A stretch of 64,000 bases of DNA. It comes from AV40 sp035568175. GTDB lineage: Bacteria; Verrucomicrobiota; Verrucomicrobiia; Chthoniobacterales; UBA10450. A model generated the notes under the pieces. It was not told the origin of the DNA, ran no database searches, and saw only the letters and a list, made by a program, of their open reading frames with translations. Positions 42,306-50,662 of this stretch are shown here, piece by piece. The DNA is taken from positions 121,228 through 185,227 of the forward strand of contig DATMON010000008.1 of the NCBI GenBank assembly GCA_035568175.1. Reading direction: 5' to 3'. Position numbers and translations under genes: made by a program. Position 1 is the stretch's first letter, and each line of letters opens with the position of its first letter.

Positions 42306-43670
42306 ACCGCGCGCATTCGAATAATACTCCTTCAATCCTTCCGCCACGCTGTCGGCGTATTCTCGAAAAATACTTTTTCGATCGACGCCGTTGATCTGCT
42401 TCGTTCCGTCATAATCGCCGGCCTGAATCCGCGCGAATCCGTCTCTGCTGTTCATGACGTAGGGCTCGCAGTAAATGACCGGACACCGATAAAGCCGCGT
42501 GGCCAACAAATTGCGCGCATAAACGTATCCGCTCGACCCAACTTTGTTGGTGGTGAGCGTGGTCGGATATTGATAAGGCGGCAGGCCGCTCGCCTTCGCC
42601 ATTGAGGTCGCGACTGTCTCGGCAATAGGAAGCTCTTCATCGTAAGCGCGGCTGAGCAAACGCCGGATCATTTCAAAACGTTCGTCGTCGAGATCGAGCT
42701 CGTCCTGCAAATACGAACCGTTCACGAGCAAATGCAGATGATTATTGTCGATTAAAGTTGGGTTGCTCGGATCACCCCAGCCTTCGGCGTTGAAATGCAG
42801 GCAAAGGACAAGATCAGGATGCAGTTTCGTGTTCACTAAGACGGCGCGACGACGGATCTCGCTGTAGCGATAAAACAGCATTTCGCTCTGCCATCGGATT
42901 GTTTTCTCTTTTTCGGGATCGTTTGGATCAAGAACGTCCCCGCCCAGGCGGGGCTGAGGCAGGCCGTTCTTAATAAGAATTTTTCGGGCGAGCTCCTTGA
43001 AATCGTCTGGCCGCTTTGGAGTGACCGGATCGGTGCTGTTACGGACGAACAAAACTGTGGCTCCTAGTTTTCGTAATCGCGAATCGAGCATTCGCGACAC
43101 GCGCAACGTCAAATCGCCTTCCGTTACCGGTTTCGTGTCGCCCACTTGAAACCAGCGCTCTTCCATCTTCGCCCATTTCCCGCCGAGATGACCCGGATCG
43201 AGCGCGACGCGCAATCCCGCCAGCGGTTTGTCCGGTTTCGCCGGCGGCAAACATTTCGCCAGTCGCCAGAGGCGCGGAACGCGCCTTTTCGAATTCGCGT
43301 CTGGCGCGAATTGCAGAGTGAAAACACTGTGGGATTCGCGGTCAGTCAGAATCTGTGCGGCGTCGTTGCCGATCTTGATCAAGTCCCTCGCAAACCCATG
43401 CGGGCAATAGACGTCGTTGATGAGACGCGTGAATTCGTCGTGGGTAATTGTGCCCTGATAATTTTCAAGCACGCTCCATTTCGGTTTGCTGCCGAGGACA
43501 CCTAGGTTATCTGAAGCATTCAGCGTCAGCGGAAGCAGCAACAGCAAAAATGACGAATGACGAATGACGGAATGACGAATTAATGACAAATGACGAAGCA
43601 CGAAACGTGAAGCCGTGCAGAGACCGCCCAACAGGCTTTCATCATTCAGGCTTCGACATTCCTTCGTCAT
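42300..43670 (-). CDS. N-acetylmuramoyl-L-alanine amidase (second, with repeat-derived N-terminus)
   Basis: Up to 456 residues; Amidase_3 domain with zinc ligands His in VALDPGHLGGKW, Glu in VTEGDLTLR and His in LCLHFNAEGWGD; catalytic Glu in VIYCEPYVMNS. The large spacer between the first two ligands sets it apart from AmiC. The N-terminal 40 residues are uncertain: a hydrophobic LLLLLPLTLNA preceded by RHLSLIRHSVIRHSS, which is simply a translation of the ATTCGTCATT repeat. Possible starts are ATG 43670 or GTG 43601. A periplasmic peptidoglycan hydrolase. It is not closely related to the amidase at 28569. Confidence 0.85.
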   Translation of the reverse strand: MTKECRSLNDESLLGGLCTASRFVLRHLSLIRHSVIRHSSFLLLLLPLTLNASDNLGVLGSKPKWSVLENYQGTITHDEFTRLINDVYCPHGFARDLIKIGNDAAQILTDRESHSVFTLQFAPDANSKRRVPRLWRLAKCLPPAKPDKPLAGLRVALDPGHLGGKWAKMEERWFQVGDTKPVTEGDLTLRVSRMLDSRLRKLGATVLFVRNSTDPVTPKRPDDFKELARKILIKNGLPQPRLGGDVLDPNDPEKEKTIRWQSEMLFYRYSEIRRRAVLVNTKLHPDLVLCLHFNAEGWGDPSNPTLIDNNHLHLLVNGSYLQDELDLDDERFEMIRRLLSRAYDEELPIAETVATSMAKASGLPPYQYPTTLTTNKVGSSGYVYARNLLATRLYRCPVIYCEPYVMNSRDGFARIQAGDYDGTKQINGVDRKSIFREYADSVAEGLKEYYSNARGL

Positions 43671-43712
43671 TCGTCATTCGAGCTTCGTCATTATCTGCAC
43701 ATTCGTCATTTA
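43549..43712. repeat. Inverted clusters of ATGACGAATGACG units
   Basis: Left arm 43549-43606 carries repeated TGACGAATGACG and GACAAATGACGAAG words and ends with GTGAAGCC. Right arm 43638-43712 carries the opposite-strand equivalents: GGCTTCGACATTC then TTCGTCATTCGTCATTCG. Together they form a long imperfect inverted repeat that covers the 5' end of the amidase frame. No protein-coding reason for the pattern is seen. Confidence 0.7.
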
Positions 43713-43755
43713 TTTCGCATCGACGTTTTGAACCTCTTCAATACGATCTCGTTCA

Positions 43756-44607
43756 ATGCTGGCTGTACTCTTTCTCGGTGACGTCGTGGGCGAGCCCGGA
43801 CGTAACGCCGTCATCTCTCGACTTCCAGAACTCAAGGAACAGCACGGGCTCGATTTTATTGTGGTGAACGGCGAAAACGCGGCGGGCGGGCGCGGCATCA
43901 CTGGAAAGATTACGATCGATCTTTTGCGAGCCGGGGTTTCAGTCGTAACCACCGGCGACCATATCTGGGACCAAAAAGATATTCTTTCATTCATCGACAC
44001 CGAGCCACGATTGCTGCGGCCGCTGAATTATCCGCCCGGCGCGCCCGGGAGCGGGTCGATCGTACTCGAGACGGCGAAGGGAAAAGTAGGCGTGATCAAC
44101 GTCCAAGGTCGCACGTTCATGCAGCCGATTCTGGAGAACCCATTTCGCGCGGTTAACGAAACGGTCGCCAAGATGCGCGAGGAAACCCGAAACATCATTG
44201 TCGATGTTCATGGCGAAACAACGAGCGAAAAAATTGCGATGGGCCGCTTCCTTGACGGGAAAGTTTCGGCTGTGATCGGAACGCACACCCATGTCCAAAC
44301 TGCGGACGAGCAAATCCTCCCCGGCGGAACCGCGTTTTTGTGCGATGCCGGAATGTGCGGGCCGGTCAATTCGATTCTCGGCCGTGCGATCGAACCAATT
44401 ATGAACCGATTTGTTTCAAACATGCCGGCTTCGTTTCCGGTCGCGGCTGGCGAAGTTCGCCTGCATGGCGCGTTGATCGAGATCGACGAAAAAAGCGGTC
44501 GCGCTATGCGGATTATGCGCATCGACGAATCCGGGCCGGCGCAACCGTCGAGCGAGCCCGAGCCGAAGATCGACAACGAACAATCGCCGAACCCGGAACA
44601 GACGTGA
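43756..44607 (+). CDS. ymdB: YmdB-family metallophosphoesterase
   Basis: 283 residues. Calcineurin-like fold specific to YmdB (TIGR00282): LFLGDVVGEPGRNAVISRLPELK, VVNGENAAGGRGIT, TTGDHIWDQKD, VDVHGETTSEK and GTHTHVQTADEQILPGGTAFLCDAGM are all present with metal ligands. These enzymes hydrolyse 2',3'-cyclic nucleotides. The C-terminal about 30 residues are acidic and Pro-rich with no counterpart in the Bacillus protein. The decamer at 44566-44575 lies in that tail. Confidence 0.92.
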   Translation: MLAVLFLGDVVGEPGRNAVISRLPELKEQHGLDFIVVNGENAAGGRGITGKITIDLLRAGVSVVTTGDHIWDQKDILSFIDTEPRLLRPLNYPPGAPGSGSIVLETAKGKVGVINVQGRTFMQPILENPFRAVNETVAKMREETRNIIVDVHGETTSEKIAMGRFLDGKVSAVIGTHTHVQTADEQILPGGTAFLCDAGMCGPVNSILGRAIEPIMNRFVSNMPASFPVAAGEVRLHGALIEIDEKSGRAMRIMRIDESGPAQPSSEPEPKIDNEQSPNPEQT

Positions 44608-44676
44608 TCCCAGCCCAAGAATTGTGATCGCCAACTTCGAATTGTTTGATCAAGCTGATCGTCAATAATCGCAACC

Positions 44677-45297
44677 ATGAAAACACTGTTTGTTGTCTGC
44701 CTCGTCACCGCGCTCGGCCTTTCAATGGCTAAATCCGCCCAGCAGGAGGGAAATCCTCAGGCCGTGAAGATTGCGCGGGACGCTTCGCAAGCGGCCAAAG
44801 ACCAGGATTGGAATAAAGCCATTGATGGTTTTCGTAAAGCTGCCGAAATGGATCGAAAATACACGCAGAATCTGGCCGTTGCTCTTCAACAGCGCGCATT
44901 TTCCTACGCCAACGATCAACGATTCCAGGACGCGCTAAACGACTTGGATGAAGCATTAAAAATCAAACCGGACGCTCGGGCTTACGAGCAACGCGCGGCG
45001 ATCGAAATGAAGATCAACGATTACGACAGAGCGTTGGGTGATTACGAGCTGGCGATAAAGGCCAACCCAGGCGAGATCAAATATCATCTTTATCGGGGCT
45101 ACATTTACGAGCTGCGCGGCGACTTGCAGAACGCAATGGCTGAAACCGATGCCGCGTTAAAGATCAATTCGAAGAACAAAGAAGCCGTCGAACGCAAACA
45201 GCGGTTGCAAAAAATTCAGTCCGCGACGGCGCCGGCTCCTTCATCCAATGCGCCTGGGGTAGCGGCCCCACCGGCACCTCCAAAAAAGAAACCGTAG
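44677..45297 (+). CDS. Secreted TPR protein
   Basis: 206 residues; signal peptide (TLFVVCLVTALGLSMAKSA), then three to four TPR motifs (AAKDQDWNKAIDGFRKAAEMD; ANDQRFQDALNDLDEALKIKPD; NDYDRALGDYELAIKANPGE; GDLQNAMAETDAALKINS) and a Pro/Ala tail. A periplasmic scaffold of unknown partner. Upstream neighbour is ymdB, 69 bases away. Confidence 0.75.
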   Translation: MKTLFVVCLVTALGLSMAKSAQQEGNPQAVKIARDASQAAKDQDWNKAIDGFRKAAEMDRKYTQNLAVALQQRAFSYANDQRFQDALNDLDEALKIKPDARAYEQRAAIEMKINDYDRALGDYELAIKANPGEIKYHLYRGYIYELRGDLQNAMAETDAALKINSKNKEAVERKQRLQKIQSATAPAPSSNAPGVAAPPAPPKKKP

Positions 45298-45319
45298 TCC
45301 GATTCGGTTTTAACGCCGT

Positions 45320-45904
45320 TCAGGATTCGCTGCCGTTCTGAGAATCGGCGGCTGTTTCCTCCTTCGCAGGAGGCAGGAACCGTCGCTTTCGGCGATTCGC
45401 CGGCAAGGGCGTCAAGGTCATGGTGATATTGCGCCCGGTAATCTTTGGTTCCATCTCGACCTGAGACATTCCGGAAAGATCGTCACGCACTTTATGAACC
45501 AGCTGCATGCCGAATTCCTGGTGCGCCATTTCGCGGCCACGGAATTGAAGCTGCACGCGGACTTTATTGCCCCGCTCCAGAAATTCCTCGCCGTGGCGGA
45601 CCTTGGTCAAATAATCGTGCTCGTCGATATTGACGCGAAACTTGATCTCTTTCAGCTTCGCACCGCCGGCTTTCTTATCCTTGTCGTGCTTCGAAAGATC
45701 GTACCGGAATTTTCCGAGCGAAACGATTTTGCAAACCGGCGGATTAGCCGTGGGCGCGACTTCGACCAGATCGAGACCGCGGCCCTGTGCTTCACGCAAG
45801 GCATCTGACAATTTCATGACGCCGAGCTGTTGGCCGCTCGTTCCCAAAATGACCCGGACTTCGCGAGCGCGAATGCGGCCGTTTACACGAATTTGCGATT
45901 GCAG
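45320..45904 (-). CDS. infC: Translation initiation factor IF-3 with non-AUG start
   Basis: Both IF-3 domains are present: LGVMKLSDALREAQGRGLDLVEVAP and PPVCKIVSLGKFRYDLSKH, then KEIKFRVNIDEHDY and FRGREMAHQEFGMQL. The conserved N-terminal RVNGRIRAREVRVI continues upstream of the first TTG (45847). In frame above it there is no ATG, GTG or TTG before a TGA (on the strand read). The candidates are CTG at 45904, with AGGAG 11 bases upstream, and ATT at 45892, like the AUU of E. coli infC. I use 45904. Rare start codons at infC allow IF-3 to repress its own translation. Confidence 0.9.
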   Translation of the reverse strand: MQSQIRVNGRIRAREVRVILGTSGQQLGVMKLSDALREAQGRGLDLVEVAPTANPPVCKIVSLGKFRYDLSKHDKDKKAGGAKLKEIKFRVNIDEHDYLTKVRHGEEFLERGNKVRVQLQFRGREMAHQEFGMQLVHKVRDDLSGMSQVEMEPKITGRNITMTLTPLPANRRKRRFLPPAKEETAADSQNGSES

Positions 45905-46071
45905 ATTAGTCTGATCTCCTGGACGGCGAGACGGGAGTGCGCCATTTCGCCGGTGTTTCTTTCATCGCATAATCAGCGTTCACTTTCGCACAACGCCGAT
46001 GCACCCTGCTTCGCCGCGGCTGCGATGACCGCCACGAAGTGCCCGCTTCATTAGTCGCGAGCCGAAGGGAA

Positions 46072-46153
46072 GTTGTAGGCAACATTTCGATGCTGGCAAG
46101 ATGAATCTCGTGATCGGTTACGATTATTACGAAGCAAGGCGCGCGCCTACAAC
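46072..46153. repeat. Element with inverted GTTGTAGGC/GCCTACAAC ends
   Basis: GTTGTAGGC (46072-46080) and GCCTACAAC (46145-46153) are exact inverted ends around a 64-base interior without strong hairpins. The ends match those of the element at 38421. It abuts the 3' end of the DsbA-like gene (46154). No gene found in the 45905-46153 gap. Confidence 0.55.
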
Positions 46154-46813
46154 TTATTTCGGCGGCGGATCGCCGAAATGGGCTTTGTGCACGGCGTAGG
46201 CCGTCGCGTCGTCCAACATGCTGTCGAGTGCCGCCGCCAGCGGCTCGAGTTTCACTACTCCGGAAAATATCGCGCGATCTCCGATTTCGGTATCGATGAC
46301 AAAAGAAGGTCGCTGCGTGATTTGCATCGCGCGGAATTCGGCGGTGCTTGAACGCAGGCGCTTTTCGACCGCTGAGGATTGCGCCGTCTCGAGCAGTTTT
46401 TTCTTTTCCAGATTGGCCGCGACAGCTCCGACCTCGACCGCGACGCTCCAATCGCTCACTTTCTTTCCCTCCCGCAAGGCCGCGTGCGCGAGCGCAAGCC
46501 GGACGCGATCATCAGCGATACCGAAGTCTTTGGCTGCCTCGGCCACGGCATTTGGAGCAAGCCATTCCTTTAAAGTCGGATCGTACCAATCGGTCCGGAG
46601 CATGAAGGGCGAACGCATCATCATCCCGCTGCGGCGGTAAAACCACTGCTCCTGCTCGCGCGAAGTTGGTAAGCCGCTCGGATCCATCAGCGCGATCTTC
46701 CACTGAAACTCAACACGTCCGTCGTAGCGTCTCTTCAATTCCGCCCAGGTTGGTTCCGACCAGAAGCACCACGAGGAGACAACGTCGAGATAATCGGTAA
46801 CAGTGATTCGCAT
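46154..46813 (-). CDS. DsbA-family thioredoxin-fold oxidoreductase
   Basis: 219 residues. N-terminal VTDYLDVVSSWCFWSEPTWAEL is the DSBA/2-hydroxychromene-2-carboxylate isomerase pattern; only one cysteine is found at the active site (WCFWS), so classical dithiol chemistry is unlikely. The cis-Pro segment is ITQRPSFVIDTEI. No signal peptide, so cytoplasmic. Could be a FrnE-like oxidoreductase or an isomerase. The decamer TGTCGATCTT read on the gene strand ends three bases before the ATG. Confidence 0.75.
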   Translation of the reverse strand: MRITVTDYLDVVSSWCFWSEPTWAELKRRYDGRVEFQWKIALMDPSGLPTSREQEQWFYRRSGMMMRSPFMLRTDWYDPTLKEWLAPNAVAEAAKDFGIADDRVRLALAHAALREGKKVSDWSVAVEVGAVAANLEKKKLLETAQSSAVEKRLRSSTAEFRAMQITQRPSFVIDTEIGDRAIFSGVVKLEPLAAALDSMLDDATAYAVHKAHFGDPPPK

Positions 46814-46883
46814 AATAAGATCGACAATAACCGGCGGCGTTTGACGTTAAACGTCAAAAGTCGAACCTCAAATTCTTAGCGTC

Positions 46884-47879
46884 GTGGACCTGAACCACAT
46901 TTTTCTTTTTATCGCGGTGATTTCACCACTGGTGGTGCTGGCGCGAGCATGGCGATCGGGTGGAATTCTTCGGGGTCTGCGCGTCGCTGCGATAATCGTC
47001 CTCGTGATCACCGGTTTTAGCTGGCTGTTTTTTCGTCAACACGCCGGCTACGTCGGTGGCGGGGCCTGGTTCGCGCTTCTGTTTCTACCAGCAGTCGGAT
47101 TGCGAAAAGCATCGCAACTCGCCGCCCAGGGCCGTTACGAATCGGCCAGACGTCTTACGACGGCGCTCAAGTTTTTGCATCCGACCGCGGAGTTGCGAGA
47201 TCAACTTCAAGTTCTTCGAAGAATGGAATTGCGCGGACACGCTGGCGACGTGACCCAACCCGAGAACGTCGCGCAAGATCGACCTGGACGACTGCGAAGT
47301 GCTCCAGTCGTGCTCATTTTGATCCTGCTGAACATCGCCGTTTTTTGCGTCGAGCTCTGGAGAGGAGCGTTGGCCAATCCGGCCACGTTGCATCGGCTCG
47401 GCTCGCTCGATTTTTTTGCGGTCATCCACCAAGGCGAGTTTTGGCGACTCTTCACTGCGCTCTTTCTTCATTACAATATTCTCCATCTCGTTTTTAATCT
47501 TTTCGCTCTCTACGTGCTCGGCCCGTCTCTGGAGCGAACGATCGGCGGAGTCCGATTTGCCGCGTGCTATTTGATTGCCGGGATTGGTTCGACCGGCGGC
47601 GTTGTCTTACTGACGCTGATAAAAATCGTGCGGCCAGCGGAATTGGTCGGCGCATCCGGTTGCGTGATGGGAATTGTCGGCGCCTGGGCCGGATTTCTCG
47701 TTCGCCATCGCCACGTTTGGCAGGCAAAGCAACGTCTTCTCAACATTCTTCTCATCATCGTCATCCAAGTCCTGTTCGACATTTCAACGCCGCAAGTCAG
47801 TACGTCGGCGCACCTGTGCGGTCTCGTGACCGGTTTTGGCATCGGTCTGCTCGTCGCCCCGAAACGAACCGCATTTTGA
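46884..47879 (+). CDS. Rhomboid-family intramembrane serine protease
   Basis: 331 residues from GTG. Soluble segment (about 80-120) after two helices, then the rhomboid core: HQGEFWRLFTALFLHYNILHLVFNLFALYVLGPSLE, catalytic Ser in ELVGASGCVMGIVGAW and His in TSAHLCGLVTGFGIG. Cuts membrane proteins; the substrate is unknown. The start at GTG 46884 follows a 70-base gap from the DsbA-like gene, which shares the promoter space on the opposite strand. Confidence 0.9.
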   Translation: MDLNHIFLFIAVISPLVVLARAWRSGGILRGLRVAAIIVLVITGFSWLFFRQHAGYVGGGAWFALLFLPAVGLRKASQLAAQGRYESARRLTTALKFLHPTAELRDQLQVLRRMELRGHAGDVTQPENVAQDRPGRLRSAPVVLILILLNIAVFCVELWRGALANPATLHRLGSLDFFAVIHQGEFWRLFTALFLHYNILHLVFNLFALYVLGPSLERTIGGVRFAACYLIAGIGSTGGVVLLTLIKIVRPAELVGASGCVMGIVGAWAGFLVRHRHVWQAKQRLLNILLIIVIQVLFDISTPQVSTSAHLCGLVTGFGIGLLVAPKRTAF

Positions 47880-47984
47880 CCGAGGTTTTAAGAGGAAAAT
47901 CTGGCGCGAGTTATGCAGCTACTGCCTTGAGAGACTTGCCGCTCAAGAATTTTTCGCCAAACTCCCATTTCGCTCCTGCCGCAA

Positions 47985-50537
47985 ATGCCGACGTTTCAGA
48001 TTTATAATGTAATCCCAACCCTTCCCGCCGCGTTGGAACCGCTCCGGGAAATGACGTTCAACCTCTGGTGGACCTGGGAGCCGTCGGCCCGCCGGCTTTT
48101 TCGCCATCTCGATCCCGATTTGTGGAACCGCACTAACCATAATCCGGTGCGCATGCTCCAGCTCTCGCGCCAGGCGCGATTGGAGGAGCTCGCTCAGGAC
48201 AAAGCCTTTCTTCAGGAATTGAAGCAGGTCCACGATGCGTTTCGAAACTATCTCGCCTGCCAGGACACCTACGGAAAAATGGGAGCGGGCGCCGCGATCA
48301 AAAGACCGGTCGCGTATTTCTCAGCCGAGTTTGGATTTCACGAATCGATCCCCAATTATTCCGGCGGTCTCGGCATTCTCGCCGGCGACCATTGCAAATC
48401 AGCCAGCGATCTCGATCTAAACTTCGTCGCCGTCGGTCTGCTCTATCGGCACGGCTATTTCCGGCAGGAAATCGACAAGGACGGCGCGCAGCACGCGATC
48501 AGTCTGAATCAAAATTTTCATCATCTCCCAATTCGCGAAGTTCAACGCGACGGCACGAATCTTCTCATTTCGGTCCGTATTCTCGGCCGCGAAGTCTTTG
48601 CCAAGGTTTGGCAACTTCCGGTCGGCCGAATCAATTTGTTCCTCCTCGACACGGATACTCCGGAAAATAACGCCGAAGATCGTCTGATCACCGCGGAACT
48701 TTACGGCGGCGATCAGGAAATGCGGATGCGGCAGGAAATCATGCTCGGGATCGGCGGTGTCAAAGCGCTGAGCGCGCTAGGGATCGAGCCGGAAGTTTTT
48801 CATATGAACGAAGGCCACTCGGCTTTTCTCGCACTCGAACGGATTCGCCGAAAGGTGGTTGAGAAAAAACTCGAGTTCTATCCGGCGCTCCAAATCGTAG
48901 CTTCGGCGAACATTTTCACGACACACACGCCGGTTCCCGCGGGCAACGATTCGTTCCCGCGCGATATGATGCGTAAGTATTTCGGCGATTTCGCCAAAGA
49001 GCTCGGGATTCCGTTCGACGAACTTTTCTCATTTGGTCAGACCCGGGTGGACCGTTCAGATCCGTTCAGCATGACCATTCTCGCGCTTCGAATGAGCCGT
49101 CATTCAAATGGAGTGAGCAAATTGCACGGCGAAGTCAGCCGCTCGCTTTGGAAAGACGTCTGGTCCGGTGTGCCGGCGCACGAAGTGCCGATTACGAGCG
49201 TGACCAACGGCATTCACACCAAAACCTGGATGGCGCCGGAGTTTTCCGCGCTCTATCGAAAATATCTCGGCGAATGGGAGGAACACATTACTGAGCCCGA
49301 CTTTTGGCGCGGCGTCACCGACATTCCGGATGCGGACCTATGGGAAACCCATCAGCAGTTGAAACATCGTCTGGTCGAATTCGTGCGCGAGCGCACGCGC
49401 ATTCGCCGGGAACGCATCGGTGATTCACCTGAAGCAATTCGCAATGTCGCTCAGATTCTCGATCCGGAGATTCTGACACTCGGCTTTGCCCGGCGGTTCG
49501 CGACTTACAAACGCGGCGCGCTTTTGTTTAGCGATAAAGAAAGATTGAGGCGACTCCTCAACGATACGACGCGACCGGTGCAATTTATTTTCGCCGGCAA
49601 AGCGCATCCGCGCGATGAAGGCGGCCGCGCGCTGATTCAGGAGGTTTACCGATTCAGTCGCGAAGCTGGATTCGAAAATCGGGTCGTTTTCTTGGAAGAT
49701 TACGATAGCTACATCGCGCGCCGGCTCGTTCAGGGTGTCGACCTTTGGTTGAACAATCCGCTGCGACCGATGGAAGCGAGCGGCACCAGCGGAATGAAAT
49801 GCGCGCCGAACGGTGGAATTAATCTCAGCGTGCTCGACGGCTGGTGGCACGAAGGTTTCAACGGAAACAACGGCTGGGCGATCGCCGCTGAGATTAACGA
49901 TGGCACCATCGAGTTCCAAAGCGCAGTGGACGCGAACAGTCTCTATCAATTGCTCGAGAATCTCATCATTCCGCTCTATTACACGAAGCCTGATGGCAAA
50001 CTTCCGCTCGCCTGGCTGCAGATGATGCGCGAATCGATCCGCAGTGTGACGCCGGTCTTCAACACGCATCGCATGGTCAAGGAATATACCGAGCGGCTCT
50101 ATCTCCCCGCCGCGCGCTCACACGAGAGCTTTTCCCAAAACGGTTGCGAGCCGGCAACGCAGTTGAGCCAATGGAAAGCACGGATGCGCAAAGATTGGCC
50201 GCAAGTTCGGATCCACGACGTGCAGGTCGGCAACAAGGATCGCCAAAACATTTTGGTCGGCGAATCGCTCCAGGTCACCGCGCATGTCTATTTGGGAGAT
50301 GTCGATCCAAACCACGTTCGCGTCGAAGCCTACCACGGCGAAGCTGACAATGGCGGAATCAAGAACCCAATGGTGAGCGTTCTAAACGCAAGCGGGCGCA
50401 ATGGCGACGGCAGTTATCTTTATCAAGGATCAGTGCCCGCGTCTGAAAGCGGCGCTTACGGATTTAGCGTCCGAGTTGTTCCGACTCATCCGAACCTGAT
50501 GCAGTCGCACGAGCTGCGCTTGATCGCGTGGTCGTGA
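47985..50537 (+). CDS. glgP: Alpha-glucan phosphorylase (GlgP, TIGR02094 type)
   Basis: 850 residues. The N-terminus has the DUF3417 domain (PAALEPLREMTFNLWWTWEPSARRLFRHLDP). Then phosphorylase motifs: YFSAEFGFHESIPNYSGGLGILAGDH, FHMNEGHSAFLALERIR, FTTHTPVPAGNDSF, TNGIHTKTWM and MEASGTSGMKCAPNGGINLSVLDGWWHEG, which contains the PLP lysine. It releases glucose-1-phosphate from glycogen or maltodextrin. The AlgP/SP-type subfamily lacks the allosteric N-extension of muscle enzymes. Standard length for TIGR02094. A palindrome-rich gap follows it. Confidence 0.95.
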   Translation: MPTFQIYNVIPTLPAALEPLREMTFNLWWTWEPSARRLFRHLDPDLWNRTNHNPVRMLQLSRQARLEELAQDKAFLQELKQVHDAFRNYLACQDTYGKMGAGAAIKRPVAYFSAEFGFHESIPNYSGGLGILAGDHCKSASDLDLNFVAVGLLYRHGYFRQEIDKDGAQHAISLNQNFHHLPIREVQRDGTNLLISVRILGREVFAKVWQLPVGRINLFLLDTDTPENNAEDRLITAELYGGDQEMRMRQEIMLGIGGVKALSALGIEPEVFHMNEGHSAFLALERIRRKVVEKKLEFYPALQIVASANIFTTHTPVPAGNDSFPRDMMRKYFGDFAKELGIPFDELFSFGQTRVDRSDPFSMTILALRMSRHSNGVSKLHGEVSRSLWKDVWSGVPAHEVPITSVTNGIHTKTWMAPEFSALYRKYLGEWEEHITEPDFWRGVTDIPDADLWETHQQLKHRLVEFVRERTRIRRERIGDSPEAIRNVAQILDPEILTLGFARRFATYKRGALLFSDKERLRRLLNDTTRPVQFIFAGKAHPRDEGGRALIQEVYRFSREAGFENRVVFLEDYDSYIARRLVQGVDLWLNNPLRPMEASGTSGMKCAPNGGINLSVLDGWWHEGFNGNNGWAIAAEINDGTIEFQSAVDANSLYQLLENLIIPLYYTKPDGKLPLAWLQMMRESIRSVTPVFNTHRMVKEYTERLYLPAARSHESFSQNGCEPATQLSQWKARMRKDWPQVRIHDVQVGNKDRQNILVGESLQVTAHVYLGDVDPNHVRVEAYHGEADNGGIKNPMVSVLNASGRNGDGSYLYQGSVPASESGAYGFSVRVVPTHPNLMQSHELRLIAWS

Positions 50538-50594
50538 CTACTCTTTCATTAACATCGATCTTTAGACCGGTGACCCCGCCAGTGCCGAGATCAA

Positions 50595-50658
50595 AAGCCG
50601 TTTAAACGGCTTATCCTTCAGCGCATTGGGCGAAACACCGGCCTAAAGGCACGGTGTT
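50595..50658. repeat. Palindromic pair between glgP and dop
   Basis: An 18-bp perfect palindrome AAGCCGTTTAAACGGCTT (50595-50612) and a second structure with outer arms AACACCG (50634-50640) and CGGTGTT (50652-50658) around GCCT-AA-AGGC. They lie between the convergent stops of glgP and dop and could terminate both. Confidence 0.55.
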
Positions 50659-50662
50659 AACA

